In this document: positions 40,101-52,800 of the stretch, in pieces
How positions within the stretch are numbered: position 1 is the first letter of the stretch
How the letters are laid out: each line of letters begins with the position of its first letter
Source of the DNA: Branchiostoma floridae
Taxonomy: Eukaryota; Chordata; Leptocardii; Amphioxiformes; Branchiostomatidae
Direction: 5' to 3'
Assembly (NCBI RefSeq): GCF_000003815.2
Contig: NC_049993.1
Coordinates: 12,327,189 to 12,389,188, forward strand
Length of the DNA stretch: 62,000 bases
The notes under the pieces: model-generated
Told to the model about the DNA's origin: nothing
Seen by the model: only the letters and a program-made list of their open reading frames with translations
The model's database searches: none
Made by a program: the position numbers and the translations under genes

Positions 40101-41264
40101 GCCCCTAAGTCGGCCTTGGGCCTTCTTTGGGTAGATGATGTTTTCTGCTGCCATGGTAATCTTTTGCACCCAGTAGGAATTTCAGGTATTAAAGAGTTTG
40201 ATTGTTCACCACCAGGTGCCCAAAGGGAGCCTGGCCAGTCCACAGTAGACTGGATACCAGGCTAGACAGCCCCTTGTCTTCTCCAACCCCCTTTTCAGCA
40301 TACCAGATTTCAGGAAGCCCGTGCAGCAGCACCATGAGTGGCTTCTTGCGGTCGTCTCCTGCTCTCACGTAGTGGAGCTGGATTCCGCTCCGCTTCAGCC
40401 GCACGTAACCATGGATACCAAGGTCACGGCTGTCCAGACACCTCGGACGTCCCTCCAGAACATTCCAGGTGAAAAAGGCCTGGAAGGTAATTTGTTTCAA
40501 ATTGGTAAAGAAATTTCTGACATAAAGAGGACCAGACCATTTCAGGTAGCTACAGACACACACCAATACAATCAAATATACAGACCAAAAACAATACCTC
40601 CATTTTCATGAAGTACTGTAAATGCATTTATTAAAGTTTGCGGGGATTTAATTTCACAGTAGCGGGAAAAAGGACTTTTCGCGGTGGTTTTAAGTTCGCG
40701 GTAACACCAAAGACTGCAGTCGTCTAATACCATAATAGAAAAATGTTCGCGGTGGTTTTAATTTCGCAGTGAAGTAGTCTGCAAATATTAATCCACTGCG
40801 AACATTTCTGCATTTGCAGTAACCTCAGTAACCTCAACCATGGACCTAGCGAGGTGGTACAGTATTCACTTAAGAGCAATGATTAAAGCGTGTGTGAACA
40901 GTCTCAGCAACAGGTTGTTGTGGACTTCCATCATCAGATGTTATTTGTAGGGAGTGATTTGATATAAAATGTTTCAGGATCTTTCAGGAGTTCGATTCAT
41001 GCAACAATCTAAAGATTATTTACCAATGAGACATGCATGAAAGGCCAAGTTCAGGCAACAAGGCTTAACCCAGGAAGACTTTATTCAACATTTATGCTAT
41101 TAAACTTGTTGACAAACATTGATGAATGTCGCCACACCCACCTTCGGTCCCTTCCGCACCATCCGCACCAGACATCCCAACATGACCAGGACTCCCCAGA
41201 ACATGGCCACGGTGTACACCACGGTCACGGTCACCACGGACCGGGGGACACTCATGTACTTCAT
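37158..41264 (-). CDS. EPHX4-like: Membrane-anchored alpha/beta-fold epoxide hydrolase (EPHX3/EPHX4 type), complete
   Basis: Seven minus-strand exons join in frame (1068 nt, 355 aa): 41264-41142, 40479-40304, 39553-39392, 38773-38563, 38128-38039, 37885-37772 and 37349-37158. All introns are GT-AG. The length fits vertebrate EPHX3/EPHX4 (about 360 aa). Residues ~9-36 form one hydrophobic signal anchor. Family motifs are the oxyanion-hole HGLPEIW (94-100), nucleophile Asp162 in VGHDWGG, acid Asp305 in WGEMDGALD and base His333 in GASHWVQQD. A cap segment with TGPFNYLR carries Tyr274, a likely lid tyrosine. The enzyme would open epoxides, typically of fatty acids, to diols at the ER membrane. 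EPHX3 and EPHX4 cannot be separated by eye; the gene may be pro-orthologous to both. The start ATG is the first Met before the anchor. Confidence 0.93.
38889..38990 (+). mobile_element. SINE central-domain fragment
   Basis: Contains gtgcccttgggaaagacac and ctactcaaatgaaaatgac, the conserved phrases seen in the SINE copies at 9647 and 11132. It sits in an epoxide hydrolase intron. Head and tail were not recognised. Confidence 0.5.
40614..40821. mobile_element. Palindromic MITE (TACTGTAAAT family), copy in hydrolase intron 1
   Basis: Begins tactgtaaatgcattta and ends catttgcagta, with two internal ttcgcggtggttttaa phrases. 208 bp. It is the least decayed member for comparing with the split copy at 8078-8845. 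Confidence 0.88.
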
Positions 41265-41974
41265 CCTGATGGACTTACCACTGGGGCAACACTTGGATTT
41301 CTGAGAGAAAAGGTCTGACTGCGAAGAAGCGCCAAAGGTTGAACCCTACAGTACTTCCGGGTTTCGGGTTCTTGACTTTGAAGACCTTTGAACTGAGGAA
41401 GGTGTGAATTATTCCCTTAGAATTTACTTTGTCAGTTACATAGTCGAAATGAAGTAGGAAAACAATCGTGTTTCCAAACTAGAGAGTAGAACATGACAGA
41501 TGTTAAACAAAGTTGACGTCCTCCTTAATGGGTCCTTAATTCTTAATTGGTCCAATACGGTCAGACTAGCGATATGCAGCGGCAATGCAATAGCTATCGA
41601 CTGAAGTTTTGCACTGGTTAGGATTTACTCTCAGATACAAAAATCTACGTGTCTTTCTTTCGTTTAGTATTTGAGAGGCTTTCATTTACATTAAGAGACT
41701 TGTTAGTTACCATTGGATGAAGTCACCGACTAGTCAGTCTGCTCACATTGTATCATATGATTGTACCGATACCTTGAAATAAATTGAAAGTTTACACGTC
41801 TCCTGTGTATGGTGTATGTTTGTGTGTGATTATCATCTAGCCATTTCGAAATTACCGATCAAAATTGGTAAATACGAAACAAACGACAAAATCTACATGT
41901 CCAATCGTCCAACATGGGTACTATTATCAACGTACAGACGTGTGTCGATCTAACGTTATAGCTAGTTAGTTTGG

Positions 41975-44455
41975 TTTTACTGACATAATGTGACTTGAAC
42001 TGAAAGCAGGTGAACAGCTGAGTAAAAGGCCAAAGTTGTTAGAGAAAAACTGAGAACGTCCGCCTATTCTTATCCTATTTAATACGTACAGTATATGTAT
42101 ATACATGAATGTAGGCGGCGCTTCGACAGGCAGACATGGTGTCACTTGGAGTTTTTGCGCGGCGCCTAAAAACTAACCTTTTTATGTCAACTGATGTCTT
42201 GAATGTCGTTTTAGATGTGTGTAATAATGTTGGGAAATATTTGGGAAAGTTTTCAATTAAGTTCAACCAATCTCTAGCATGTTAGGCATTTACAAGTCGG
42301 GACTACAAACCCTATGAGAGCCCAAGCTGCAGTACCGCTCCCGGCCGAGTCCTGAAAAGTGGCTAAGACGACCGCCAAATTGCCAAATTTCGTCATTTTC
42401 AGGAATGAGGAAATGGTGAAAGGGTCGCAAAGGGTTTTGATTTTTTGTGGCTTATTTGACTTTTTCTGCCAAAATATGACAATATCTAACAAAACCACGG
42501 GATATTCGGTCAGAAATAACGCCGAATCGAGAGCTATTGGGCTGACACCGCCAAATTTCAATTCTATTTTGGGAAACGTGTACAAGAAGACGTCAACAAA
42601 TGCAACGTGTTTCTGTTTTTATCAATAGATTCAACTTTTATTTCAGGTTACATAACACGAGCGGCGGGGAGACCCTGGGCTGAATTTAAGAACAATTTAA
42701 GTTGTGATTACATCACAACTTACCTCAGGGTGAAGGAACCGTACAACGGATTGATTGCGTATTATATAAAACCAAGTCAGAGTTGTATTCATAAACGTTA
42801 ACTGTCCACTTTATATGCAACTGTTATCATGTTATTCTGCTTTTATTATTTTCCGTATATATTCTGCTCTGTTCAGTTTTGTGAAATCCTGCAGCTGGTT
42901 TGATGGTTTTCTTGTAAGACCCGTATATCTATGTTATGATGTTTTGGTGTACAGATGTATTTTTTTTTCATATTTGATTGGCTGTACGTATGTTGCTATT
43001 GGAATGTCGAATTTCTGTTGTTCAGGCTGTTAACAAACCACAAGTAAAACTCATCCTAATCGATTGTAAAGACGCATTTCGGTTGACAGTCACAGTAGAT
43101 TCCAGTACAGTATAACTCTGTAGGATTAATCATTGTTATTTCGTCAACCTTGTCATTATAGGAAGTGCTAAAGGGAGTGAGGGTAACGATATGGTTCAAA
43201 ATATACTATGACAAACGAAATTCACATCCTAATTTTTCACAACATGTTATATATTGTGAAAAATAAGAGAGTTTTTTTTATTGTGTTAGGGAATTTCCAA
43301 TATCATCAGCCAATTAATTGCACAAATTACACTATTACACCAAAGCGCATATATAAGCGTGTCTTACATGACAGACATCTTAACGTTATTTGATGACAGA
43401 TAGCGTCTATAAGCAGAACTACGAGATCAAATAGATAGATTATGATAATGATGACACACAAGTTGTATTCGCTTTCCATTGCGCTTCTGTCACACGATAT
43501 AACATTATTATCCCTTTTCGTCATTTTAAAACAGTCTATTGCAATTAACGGGTAGCTACTTTTGTACATACAGTCAGTGAAAGGATTTTTTACGTTCCCT
43601 TCATTCTGTGTTCCAGTTTGGGCATTAAAAACTTTCCTACACATCTATATTTTAAAATCACTTATAGATCTTGACGCCTTTATCAATTCCAATTCAGTGG
43701 CACATGCATGGGGCCACACTCACTTAATAGATTACACTCTCTGGACATCCCCCGAAACTGATTTGAACGACTCAAAAAGATCACAAAAACAAAAGTTATA
43801 AAACACAGAACATGATATATAGCAAACACTAAATCAGCTATATTGTTGTAAAATTAAGAATTTGTAACAAACTACTAGTACGTAACTTCATTCTACATAA
43901 ATATCCAATATCCAGTTTGTGAACTGTCTTAAACAGTGTCATTTTTTATCTCAAATGTTCGCTTTTCCGAAAACAAAGTCTCAAAAATCGAACCCCCTTA
44001 CGAGCCTTTCATGATTTCCCCATTCCCGAAAAGACCGAAATTTGGCAATTTTACGGTCGTTTTAGCCACTTTCCAGGACGCGACCGGGAGCGGTACTGCA
44101 GCTTAGGCTCTCATAGGGTATGTAGTCCTGAATTGTAAAATGAGAAAATGAACAAGAACTTATTCTTAACGCTTGTGAAAGTTTCTCCAAATAGGTCCAG
44201 AAATCTTAACAGACATCCAGAATGACATTTAAGACGTAAGTTGACATAACAAGGGTCGATTTTAGGCACCGCGCGTGGAGTCCCTGTAATGCCATGTCCG
44301 CCCATGGAAGCGCCACCTATATTTCTGTATACATCATGTTTTGTACGAAATAAGTAGGTTAAGGACATATGTGGACGTCACCCATTTCCCCTAACACCTT
44401 TGGCCCTTTATTCAACTGTTCATCTACTTATATGGGGTTAGGTACTGTCAGAGAA
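41975..44455. mobile_element. Long inverted-repeat element, arms ~450 bp, no transposase
   Basis: Sequence from about 41975 to 42450 reappears in inverted, diverged form from about 43960 to 44455. Strong anchors are ccctatgagagccyaagctg and ctgcagtaccgctcccgg (42310-42345 against 44080-44115). Also paired are aggyggcgcttc (near 42113 and 44310) and gtgaacagctgag against its counterpart near 44420. The ~1.5-kb centre is AT-rich and non-coding. Divergence between arms is substantial, so the element is old. Outer ends are fuzzy and no target duplication was found. Confidence 0.7.
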
Positions 44456-45102
44456 GTCCGTCCACAGCTCAGAACTGAACATTTGAGCCTTCATCCAAAC
44501 ATCTGCTTGTAGACCTTATCCGCTATGAAATGAAATATGAATTTGGCCATTTTCTTGACTTTTACTTGTGTCCGTGTGTACATCCACAGAGTACTTGCAA
44601 TAACGTTGTTTTCGTGTTTACGTCTTTGCTTTACGCTATATCAAGAAAGGCAAGAGAAGAGGTTGTAGTGCCCGCCGTGCGGCGGTTCCAAACGCCACTA
44701 TCTGAAAGTCGTCCCGGACGGGGCACGTTTTCAGGCACACAGTACCTCCCCTTCTACCTGTCTTGTGTATAGACAGACTGAACACACCTGACCGTTTCCT
44801 AACAGTGACATGAGGACATCCCTAGTCAACTACAGCTTCATCCTGATTTTTATCATGCAATAAACTAGACAAAAATCCACCCCATACCGGCCCTGTTTCG
44901 CTCCTTTGATCCCTCCTGCAGAGCTTTTATCGTTATTTTGGTCAATTAACTTTTCGCCAATGCGCAGATGAACAAGATGGATCAAAAGAGCCGACTAGTG
45001 ATCAAAAATATTATTGCAGCAGAGTATACCACGCTGTCCGTTCCTTTCAACAAGGATTTTACCATTGTTAATATTACTTCCTCGCTGTCATAAATGTTAA
45101 AG

Positions 45103-45515
45103 TATTTACAAATGGTGTATATTTTGCAGTAATAATACACCAATATGGTAAATAAGGCCAAGATTTCGGAAGTACTATTTTTTCACCGCGGAGAATTACT
45201 GTACTGTGCGGTCCGAAGGTGAAATGCTTGCTGATGAATACAGTAATTGCCAAATCAATGTGCAGTAACCAAATCAATGTGCAGTTACCATGACACGATC
45301 GATTCGATCTAAAAACCTGCTTATCATACCACCACACAGTAAAGTTGATTCCTCTTTGTCTTCAACTTTTCTTTGTTTACAAATGGTGCACAAATTGCGG
45401 TAATGACACACACCAATAAGGAAAATAGGGCGAAGATTTCGGAAGCACTATTTTTTCACAGCGGAGAGGCAATGTGCTGTGCGGTCTGAAGGTAATATGG
45501 ACGCTGATTGGCCAC
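45103..45515. repeat. Diverged direct duplication, ~273-bp offset
   Basis: tttacaaatggtg starts both copies (45103 and 45376). Both contain aagatttcggaag, ctattttttcac and gtgcggtc in the same order. The motif aatcaatgtgcag also follows each copy. Non-coding. Confidence 0.8.
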
Positions 45516-46498
45516 GTTGGTGTACATACGGGATCATACCACAAATGTGTTACCACACATCAATCAATGTTACATGTTAATTGGTTAACTTAGAATTATT
45601 GACCAATCAATGTGCAGCTATTGCGACACATTAGTCAATCTGCAGCATTTATTTCACTAACTGCTAGGAGTCGCTTCTAAATAATCAATGCAAAAATCGC
45701 ATTAGCACGATTATTTTGGTGCCGTTCCCATTTGATTCGTTTAGTGCCGCTCTTGACACGCATACATAATCGCCGATTACACGGATTGTTGCTAATGAGT
45801 TGTTTTCGTTGAGCGGGAAGAGGTCTTCATCTAAATCTGAGACTTTAAAAAAGCGAATTGACATAAAGAAAGTTAATTTGGTGTTGCACCTGGCCTAAAG
45901 AGAGTGAAATGCATCAAATGTCAAGGGTGACGTTTGGACAGTTCAAGGAGGTTTTATCAAGACAAGAGGTGAAACGTCCCATAAATTTCAGGAATAGCTC
46001 AGTGGTATATTGGCAAATCATTTCAAGTCACTTCCTGGGGCGAGGCTATATAATAACTAGTACATAGTGTAGTGCTTTTTACACCAAAAGATCAATTCAT
46101 TTATTTATTTATTTGTTCGGCTGTTTACAAATACTAACAGCCAGGGTTGCCCAACTAGATCAATTCTATGAAGTAACTGCCTAATCATTTAGTAGCATTG
46201 AGTTATTGCTACTTTAGGTAAAAAAATCACACTTTTGAAATAGCTCCAGGCATTAATGATATTTTGAAGAACTTCTCTGAACAACTACAAATCTTTTGTT
46301 TCATATTTGTTTTCAAGATAACAAAGTACAAAATGTACCAATTCATATTCTTTGGTCCTTGAATATGTCCAACTTACCCTGGGTGCATAGACTTTCTATG
46401 GGTAATGCCTTCAACTATTCCACAGAAGAAACCTGGCCTAGAAATGCAGGCCCTTGTTGGATATTGCTAGTTTTTTTAGGTCAATCCAGGTAAGAACA

Positions 46499-49025
46499 GG
46501 TAAGCGATTTGCAGAGAATCGAACGGGGTGAGACTGTTCACGCAGTGAAGGAAATCGCGCGGGTTCGATTCTCTTCACTTGAATGCGGAGCGCGCACGGC
46601 GATGGTGAGCCTACACTATCGTGCGAGACTATTCCCCTGGTGATGAAACGCGCACGAGCGCGATTCTCATCGCTTGAAGGCGGAGCGCGCACGCCGGGAT
46701 CGTGAGCCAATACTATACTACCGGCCTACTAGACACATCTGTATTGCCCCTTTGTATTGGATTATTTGTATTGCTCATTTGTCAGCACATCTTATACTTC
46801 CCGGCATATACGACATTCCGAAGTTACGCACCAGTAACTTACCCAGCGGACTGGGAGGGAGGGGGCAAATGAATTGTACATGTACTAGGACTGAGCAAGA
46901 CACAAACAACGCACTCACGATACTGAGATGCACTTACAAATCTTTATTTAGACATTTGTATCATAATCAAGAGTGAAAAAGGACATGAAGTTAAATCAAT
47001 AGTATTGTTTTCTTTTTCTACATGTACAAATGGAGCGTCGACAGCTTCGATCTAACTCTGAGTCTGAGCAGCGCTAAAGTGAAATGAAGATGAAATGTAC
47101 ATGAACTTACAGGCTGGCGCTGGCCGAACGAACGACGTGCAGCTAATACTAGTATTCAGATATATGTATGTACAAGTACTACACGATGGAATAAAATCGG
47201 ATGTACGAAGGTCGAGATATCGTACAGAATCTAAATTCTACGTGAAAACATTAACTACGTAACTCTGAGACACATGAAAACATGGCACTGTGGGTCAAGT
47301 TTTGGCGGCACATTTAAATGTAAAAAATAATAAACCTTCAGTAACTGTTCAGAATCTTACAGATACATTTACACTGTCATTTGATTTGTCACAATTTCTT
47401 ATCATAGCAGGCCGAGATATCGTACATAAGCATCTAAATTCTACATGGAAAAATTAACTACGCTACTTGGACAAAGAAAAACATGGCGTCCTGATATGAT
47501 GACGCTAAACCGTCATGCACTGCGGGTCAAGTTTTGGCGGCACGTTTAAATGTAAAAAATAATAGATCATAATACAGATACATTTACCACTGTCATTTGA
47601 TTTGTCACAATTTCTTATCATAGCAGGCCGAGATATCGTGCATAGGCATCTAAATTCTACATGGAAACATTAACTACGCTACTTGGACAAAGAAAAAAAA
47701 GACGTCTTGGCCAGGATATAATGACGCTAACCCGTCATGCACTGCGGGTCAACTTTTGGCGGTATATTCAGATGAAAAAAATAAATTACGATGCACCTAA
47801 ATGTACTGTGGGTGAAATTTTGGTGGTATATTCAAATGTCAAAAATAAATTACGGTGCACCTGATGGGCCCGAAGTCGTCCAGACCTTCCTTGGCCTCTT
47901 GGTGTCTTCTGCTGGGCTGTCTCGGCGAGATCGCCCTTCTTTTATCCACTAGATTGTAATCGCTAAATCCTCGAATTGTTTAATTCCACTCAATTGATAT
48001 TTCATTCTTTGGCTTTATTGACGATTTTTCCATCCTATTTCTTTCGTAATTAACCATTGCTAATTCTTGTCTTTCTGTTCAGCGTTTTCTTTCAGGTAGA
48101 AAACACGGAGAAGCCGGGCAACATACTGCAAAGGACGCCAGGCCATGATAGCGTGTGCAGACGCAATTTTGTTAACCGACAATTTTGTAGCGATTTTATA
48201 AATTTGTACCACTACGTACTTATCTGCAAATACTTCGGCATGTAGTGTAAAGTTTGAATACATACGATACTTGCTGGTCTACGTTTTGTACGCTCGTTTG
48301 ATTTAATTATAAAATAGCAAACGCTCGATTTGTTTTCATGAATGATATACTGTAGTGTAACGTCACATCACGGCCCATGTTCTAAATTTTGTACGAAGTT
48401 TGTAAACGTTGTGTGAGTTGTAAGGGTGAGTAGTTTTGTAGATTGTAGCGTAAACTCTGAATACACAGGATAGGTTGGATGTATTTGTATATATTTCATG
48501 TAAGGTTATGAATTTGCTGTGGTATGTAAGTCTGTTTTGTAGAAGGTTTTAGTAGAAAATAACGATGTTGGTGTTACGTGAGCTATTTGTCTCTGTTTTG
48601 TTGCTGACTTGCGTGATTAGTAACGTTACTACATTCGCGCAGGGGGTTAAATGCCAACCCAGAAATAGAGTGAGTCTTACTACACGTTATCGACACGTAT
48701 CGCTGTCAAAAGTGTGTCAGCGACCGACGTCTTTCAAAATAGCGGGGGTTCGCGCGGCGCCTTGAATTAAAGATATTGGAACGTTTAATTTATCTAGTAG
48801 GCCGGTAGTATAGTATTGGCTCACGATCGCCGTGCGCGCTCCGCCTTCAAGCGATGAGAATCGCGCTCGTGCGCGTTTCATCACCAGGGGAATAGTCTCG
48901 CACGATAGTGTAGGCTCACCATCGCCGTGCGCGCTCCGCATTCAAGTGAAGAGAATCGAACCCGAGCGATTTCCTTCACTGCGTGAACAGTCTCACCCCG
49001 TTCGATTCTCTGCAAATCGCTTACC
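46499..49025. mobile_element. 2.5-kb non-autonomous element with ~235-bp terminal inverted repeats
   Basis: Arms 46499-46733 and 48793-49025 are near-identical inverted copies beginning GGTAAGCGATTTGCAGAG. Each arm contains two diverged ~80-bp sub-units ending in cggagcgcgcac...gtgagcc, rich in CpG. The arms are far more GC-rich than their surroundings. The AT-rich interior includes the tandem array at 47214-47860. No ORF resembles a transposase. A target duplication was not evident. High arm identity implies recent movement or gene conversion. Confidence 0.85.
47214..47860. repeat. Tandem array of ~200-216-bp units inside the long-TIR element
   Basis: The phrase gagatatcgt occurs at 47214, 47414 and 47630, each followed by a tctaaattctac block, a ggtcaa(g/c)ttttggcgg block and an AT-rich block. 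The last copy ends in a further ~60-bp duplication around aaataaattacgatgcacc/aaataaattacggtgcacc. Non-coding. Confidence 0.85.
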
Positions 49026-49839
49026 GGAACCTATCAACAGACTCAGATGGATGTTGAAAGCCCACAGGGATGTCTGTGCACCCAGGCTATATTTGGCCCT
49101 TAACATTTCTTTCAATGGCTGAGATAAGCAATTACACACTTACTTGCTTGAAGTAAATAAAAACAGTGAAATAATGAGAAAATGTTCACTAGAGGTAACT
49201 TAACATACATATACAACATATATGAATGTCACCAAATCATTATGAAGGCAAAAACCTATTATTACAAATATATGATCCTTGAATCATGGAAATAGCATTT
49301 AAGTGCCAAATCAGTTCCCAGCAGTTATTAGAGTTTTTACTTTACTTTACTTTAGCACAAGACAAAACCTGCCTACACTGGCATTGTTATACTCGGGATC
49401 TCAGAATCTTCAAATTGTCATAAACTGAGGTAGTAATAAAGTGCACAATGAAAACATATCATTTTCAGCTCCATTATAATGCATTTCATATCAATATGTG
49501 TGTACATTACACACAGCCAGAGCCAAAATCACACTGCATATCTTATGATAATTGACCATCTACAATAAGTAAAAATGAAGTTCAAGTCATCCAAAATTTT
49601 GTTAAAAAGTGCCATCATCTTATTGAAATGCAAAAACCATTTGAGTCAATGCTTTATCATCAAAGCATGAGCCTAAGTAAAATCCTTCCCAGAGAGAAAG
49701 TACAAAGCATAAAATGAACTTCATAAAAGTATTTCGGGTGTGAAATTTGGTAGCTAAACAATGTAAACTTTTTGCATAGATTCCATTATAAGGTACAAAA
49801 CATGGTCATGAAATCTGTTCAGTTTTGTTCAGCTCCTTC

Positions 49840-52800
49840 TCAGTCCCTGGCACACACTGTTGCTTTAGATGGGGTGCAGGCATCAGGCTTGTCACCCTAC
49901 AAAGGAAATAGAAAACACAAATTAGAAATGGAGGACAGGGTGGAGCTGTTTAGGGAAATTCTTCCCATACCCTTTGGTGAATAGGATAGTGCCCATCCCC
50001 TTTTCTATAGCCCTTAGAGTTAGCCTTTAGCCCTCAAAGTTTTCTTGTATGATTCGGCCAGGATTTTAACCTTCCAACACTCGAATCCTGAGTGCAGTGG
50101 AAGAACTTGAGTATTTTACTGCACAGTCTTCAGGGAGAATATCGCATGCAGCAAATTTCAGGAAAGCTCTATTCAAACAATGAATCATACGCACATACAA
50201 AATATTCTTCAAACTTTACCTGGTAAGTGTCACAGATCAGCTTGAGAAGATCATTCATTGCTTCATGCTGGATCTTTTCCGTATGGACCTTTAAAGAAAA
50301 TAATTGAACATTATATGAGACATAATGTGACATCAATTTCAAAACAAGACTTAGTTGCCAAATATATGCAAGCACTGTTCTATGTGAGAGTCTGAGACTT
50401 TGGAGTTGTGAACTCCAAACACTAGAATCCTTTATGTAGAACAGGTCAGAGGCAGGTGACAGGCAGATGATAACTGTTACAACAACAAGAAACAAAATAA
50501 ACAACAACAAAAAATTAAACATGGAGACTCACCCCATTAAGCGTGACCCATGGCACGTAGGTATGTGGCGGGTTCAGACTGCCCGTCTTCAGCGCCATCT
50601 CGTGTTCCAGCGCGTTCCCCTGGGAACCATCCGCACATTTCTCTATGGCACTGAGGTCAACTTGCATCATGGAAGCACACTACATGTATGGCAAAAAACA
50701 CACACATTCAAAGGTGCTAAATGAATATAAAAAGCAAATATCTGTGGGGAGATTATACAAAATGTAGTACTGTACTCTGTATGTTTTATTTAGAACAAGA
50801 AAAGCATAGAACACGGTCATGACACAACAACATCTATGTTCAAGAAGATTAGACATCCAGGTAATAAGATATGCCAAAAAGCAGTTACTCAAGCAACTGG
50901 ATATGATTTTAGAAATGGTCAGACGTTTTAGATAGTATCCACTATCTTTTGTCAGTGACACTGAAGAGATCTGGAAGTAACTATTTTTTTAATACCGTAA
51001 CTATGAATGTAACAGAGCTGAAGACAAGTTGGATCTCCAGTAGGAAACAAGGTAAGAGAAAGTCAAGCTGAAGACTTCTATCCTTCCTATGTGCAAGCAT
51101 GTCTATTGTCTAACACTTGTAAGAAGGTACATGACATATGGTGAACTGATAGTGAGTGAGTGTGCATGGGTGAGATAACATACAGACTGTACATGTATGT
51201 TGGCCTCACCTTTTCTGCTGCCTTCTTTGGGTTATCAGAATATTCTACTTTAGACTCGATGCAGTGGATGAAGGGAAATGCTGCAGATATGTTCTTCAAG
51301 ACATTCAGGGTGCAGGTCTGGGAATGGGGAAAAAACAGTCATGATACATACAGATTTTGATTTCCAGTTATTTAGTAAATTTCCATACAATTCTAACACT
51401 TATTTGCAATGCAAGAAAACTTAAAGCACTAAATATAAAACAATTGATAGATTTCAATTCATTGATTTTAAGCATCATATGATACTGATTGAAAATACTT
51501 TGTTTACCTCAATCAGGTTTCCAACACATTCCTGCTTCCCATGTTGACATTCGTACACCCATTTTCCAAAGCGTTTCTTCTCCTGAAAAAATAGAAAGGC
51601 AAAAGAAGATAATTTTGCGATGTAGTTATTAAAAAAAATTATGTTAATGCAAGGAGGTTAAAAATTTTTAACCTCCTTGGTTAATGAAAACACCACCCTT
51701 GTCATTTCTAATGTACTCCTTAGTACCTGTTGAGTGAGGGAACTTTAAGCAGTTATATATAAATGTTTTTATATAAACATATGTAATTAATGTTGTTTAT
51801 ATAAAAGTGATAATGTCAGATACATACTGCTGCATTTCCATAAGGTACAAGGGTCAGGTTCATGATGGGGGACAGCTTGCTCCATGTCGGCCACAGCTCC
51901 TCCAAGATGAACTGCTGACATCCGCCACACAGGGACTCGTAGTACAGGGTCAGACTGACAGGGGGCGCTGGAGCATGTGCAGCTTTCTCCAGGTACCTCT
52001 CGCAACTCTCCTCTACCTGTAAAATGAGCAAAAACATAGATTTGATAAACTGACGAAAGATAACAGATGTCATCTGAAACATCTGACCATTTCCAAAATC
52101 ATATCCAGTTGTTTGAGTAATGATCTGGCCAAGAGGTGAGTAATACAGTCCCCTGGGATTTACTGCTTTCGTCACATTTGTTTGGTGCATGACACGAGTA
52201 GTTGATTTATGCCATACTGTGGTATGTGTTAAGTCTATTGATAAAGGATTAAGGACCATTTCATACTGCAACATTTTATTGACGTTTACACGTACAGACA
52301 AATATCTGCATTTGCATACGTTGTTTCAACACTAGAGTAACGTTACTGCCCAGAAATATCTATGTTGACCAAAAAAATACTTAATTCAAATTTCATGCCA
52401 GAAGTGTGATCGTTTTTGAAATGATACGATGACATAGATTTTTGACACAGTCACAGAGTGACTCAGCATTATGCATAACGCTTGATTTATACATATGGCC
52501 TTTGCAAAACGAGTGACTGGAGTGAGTACAAGAAAACTTCGTGTTGTAACAGTGGTGTTTAAGTACTGCCTATCGTCCGAATGTCGGACGAGTCGGACCA
52601 TTACCAACTCGGACCAGTCAACTCGGCCCATCTGCCGGGACAACTCGGACCATCCCCCCCCCCCCCCCGACAGCTATTTCATTGATTTTTTTTTTCGAAA
52701 ATGTAATCCCCAACACTCGTTTTATATGTATATACTCTGAAATGAGAAAACTGTAGGTTGGATTGATTGGATTGTGTAATTCATCGGAACTTTTCGACAT

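Larger units (their letters stand above)
41265..49839. other. Gene-free block between epoxide hydrolase and GILT
   Basis: Holds the hydrolase upstream region, two large inverted-repeat structures (41975-44455 and 46499-49025), a diverged direct duplication at 45103-45515 and AT-rich spacer. ORFs near 46.5 and 48.9 kb are translations of GC-rich inverted-repeat arms. No host gene, tRNA or rRNA was recognised. Confidence 0.6.

Noticed and set aside
47870-47960. GC-rich 90-bp stretch with a possible donor, resembling an isolated minus-strand exon
   Set aside because: Short open frames in more than one phase, no recognisable domain and no partner exon; probably element interior.
46438-49122. Two similar ORFs (FITRGIVSHDSVGSPSPCAL) on opposite strands
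   Set aside because: They are the two inverted-repeat arms of the 46499-49025 element, not a gene pair.
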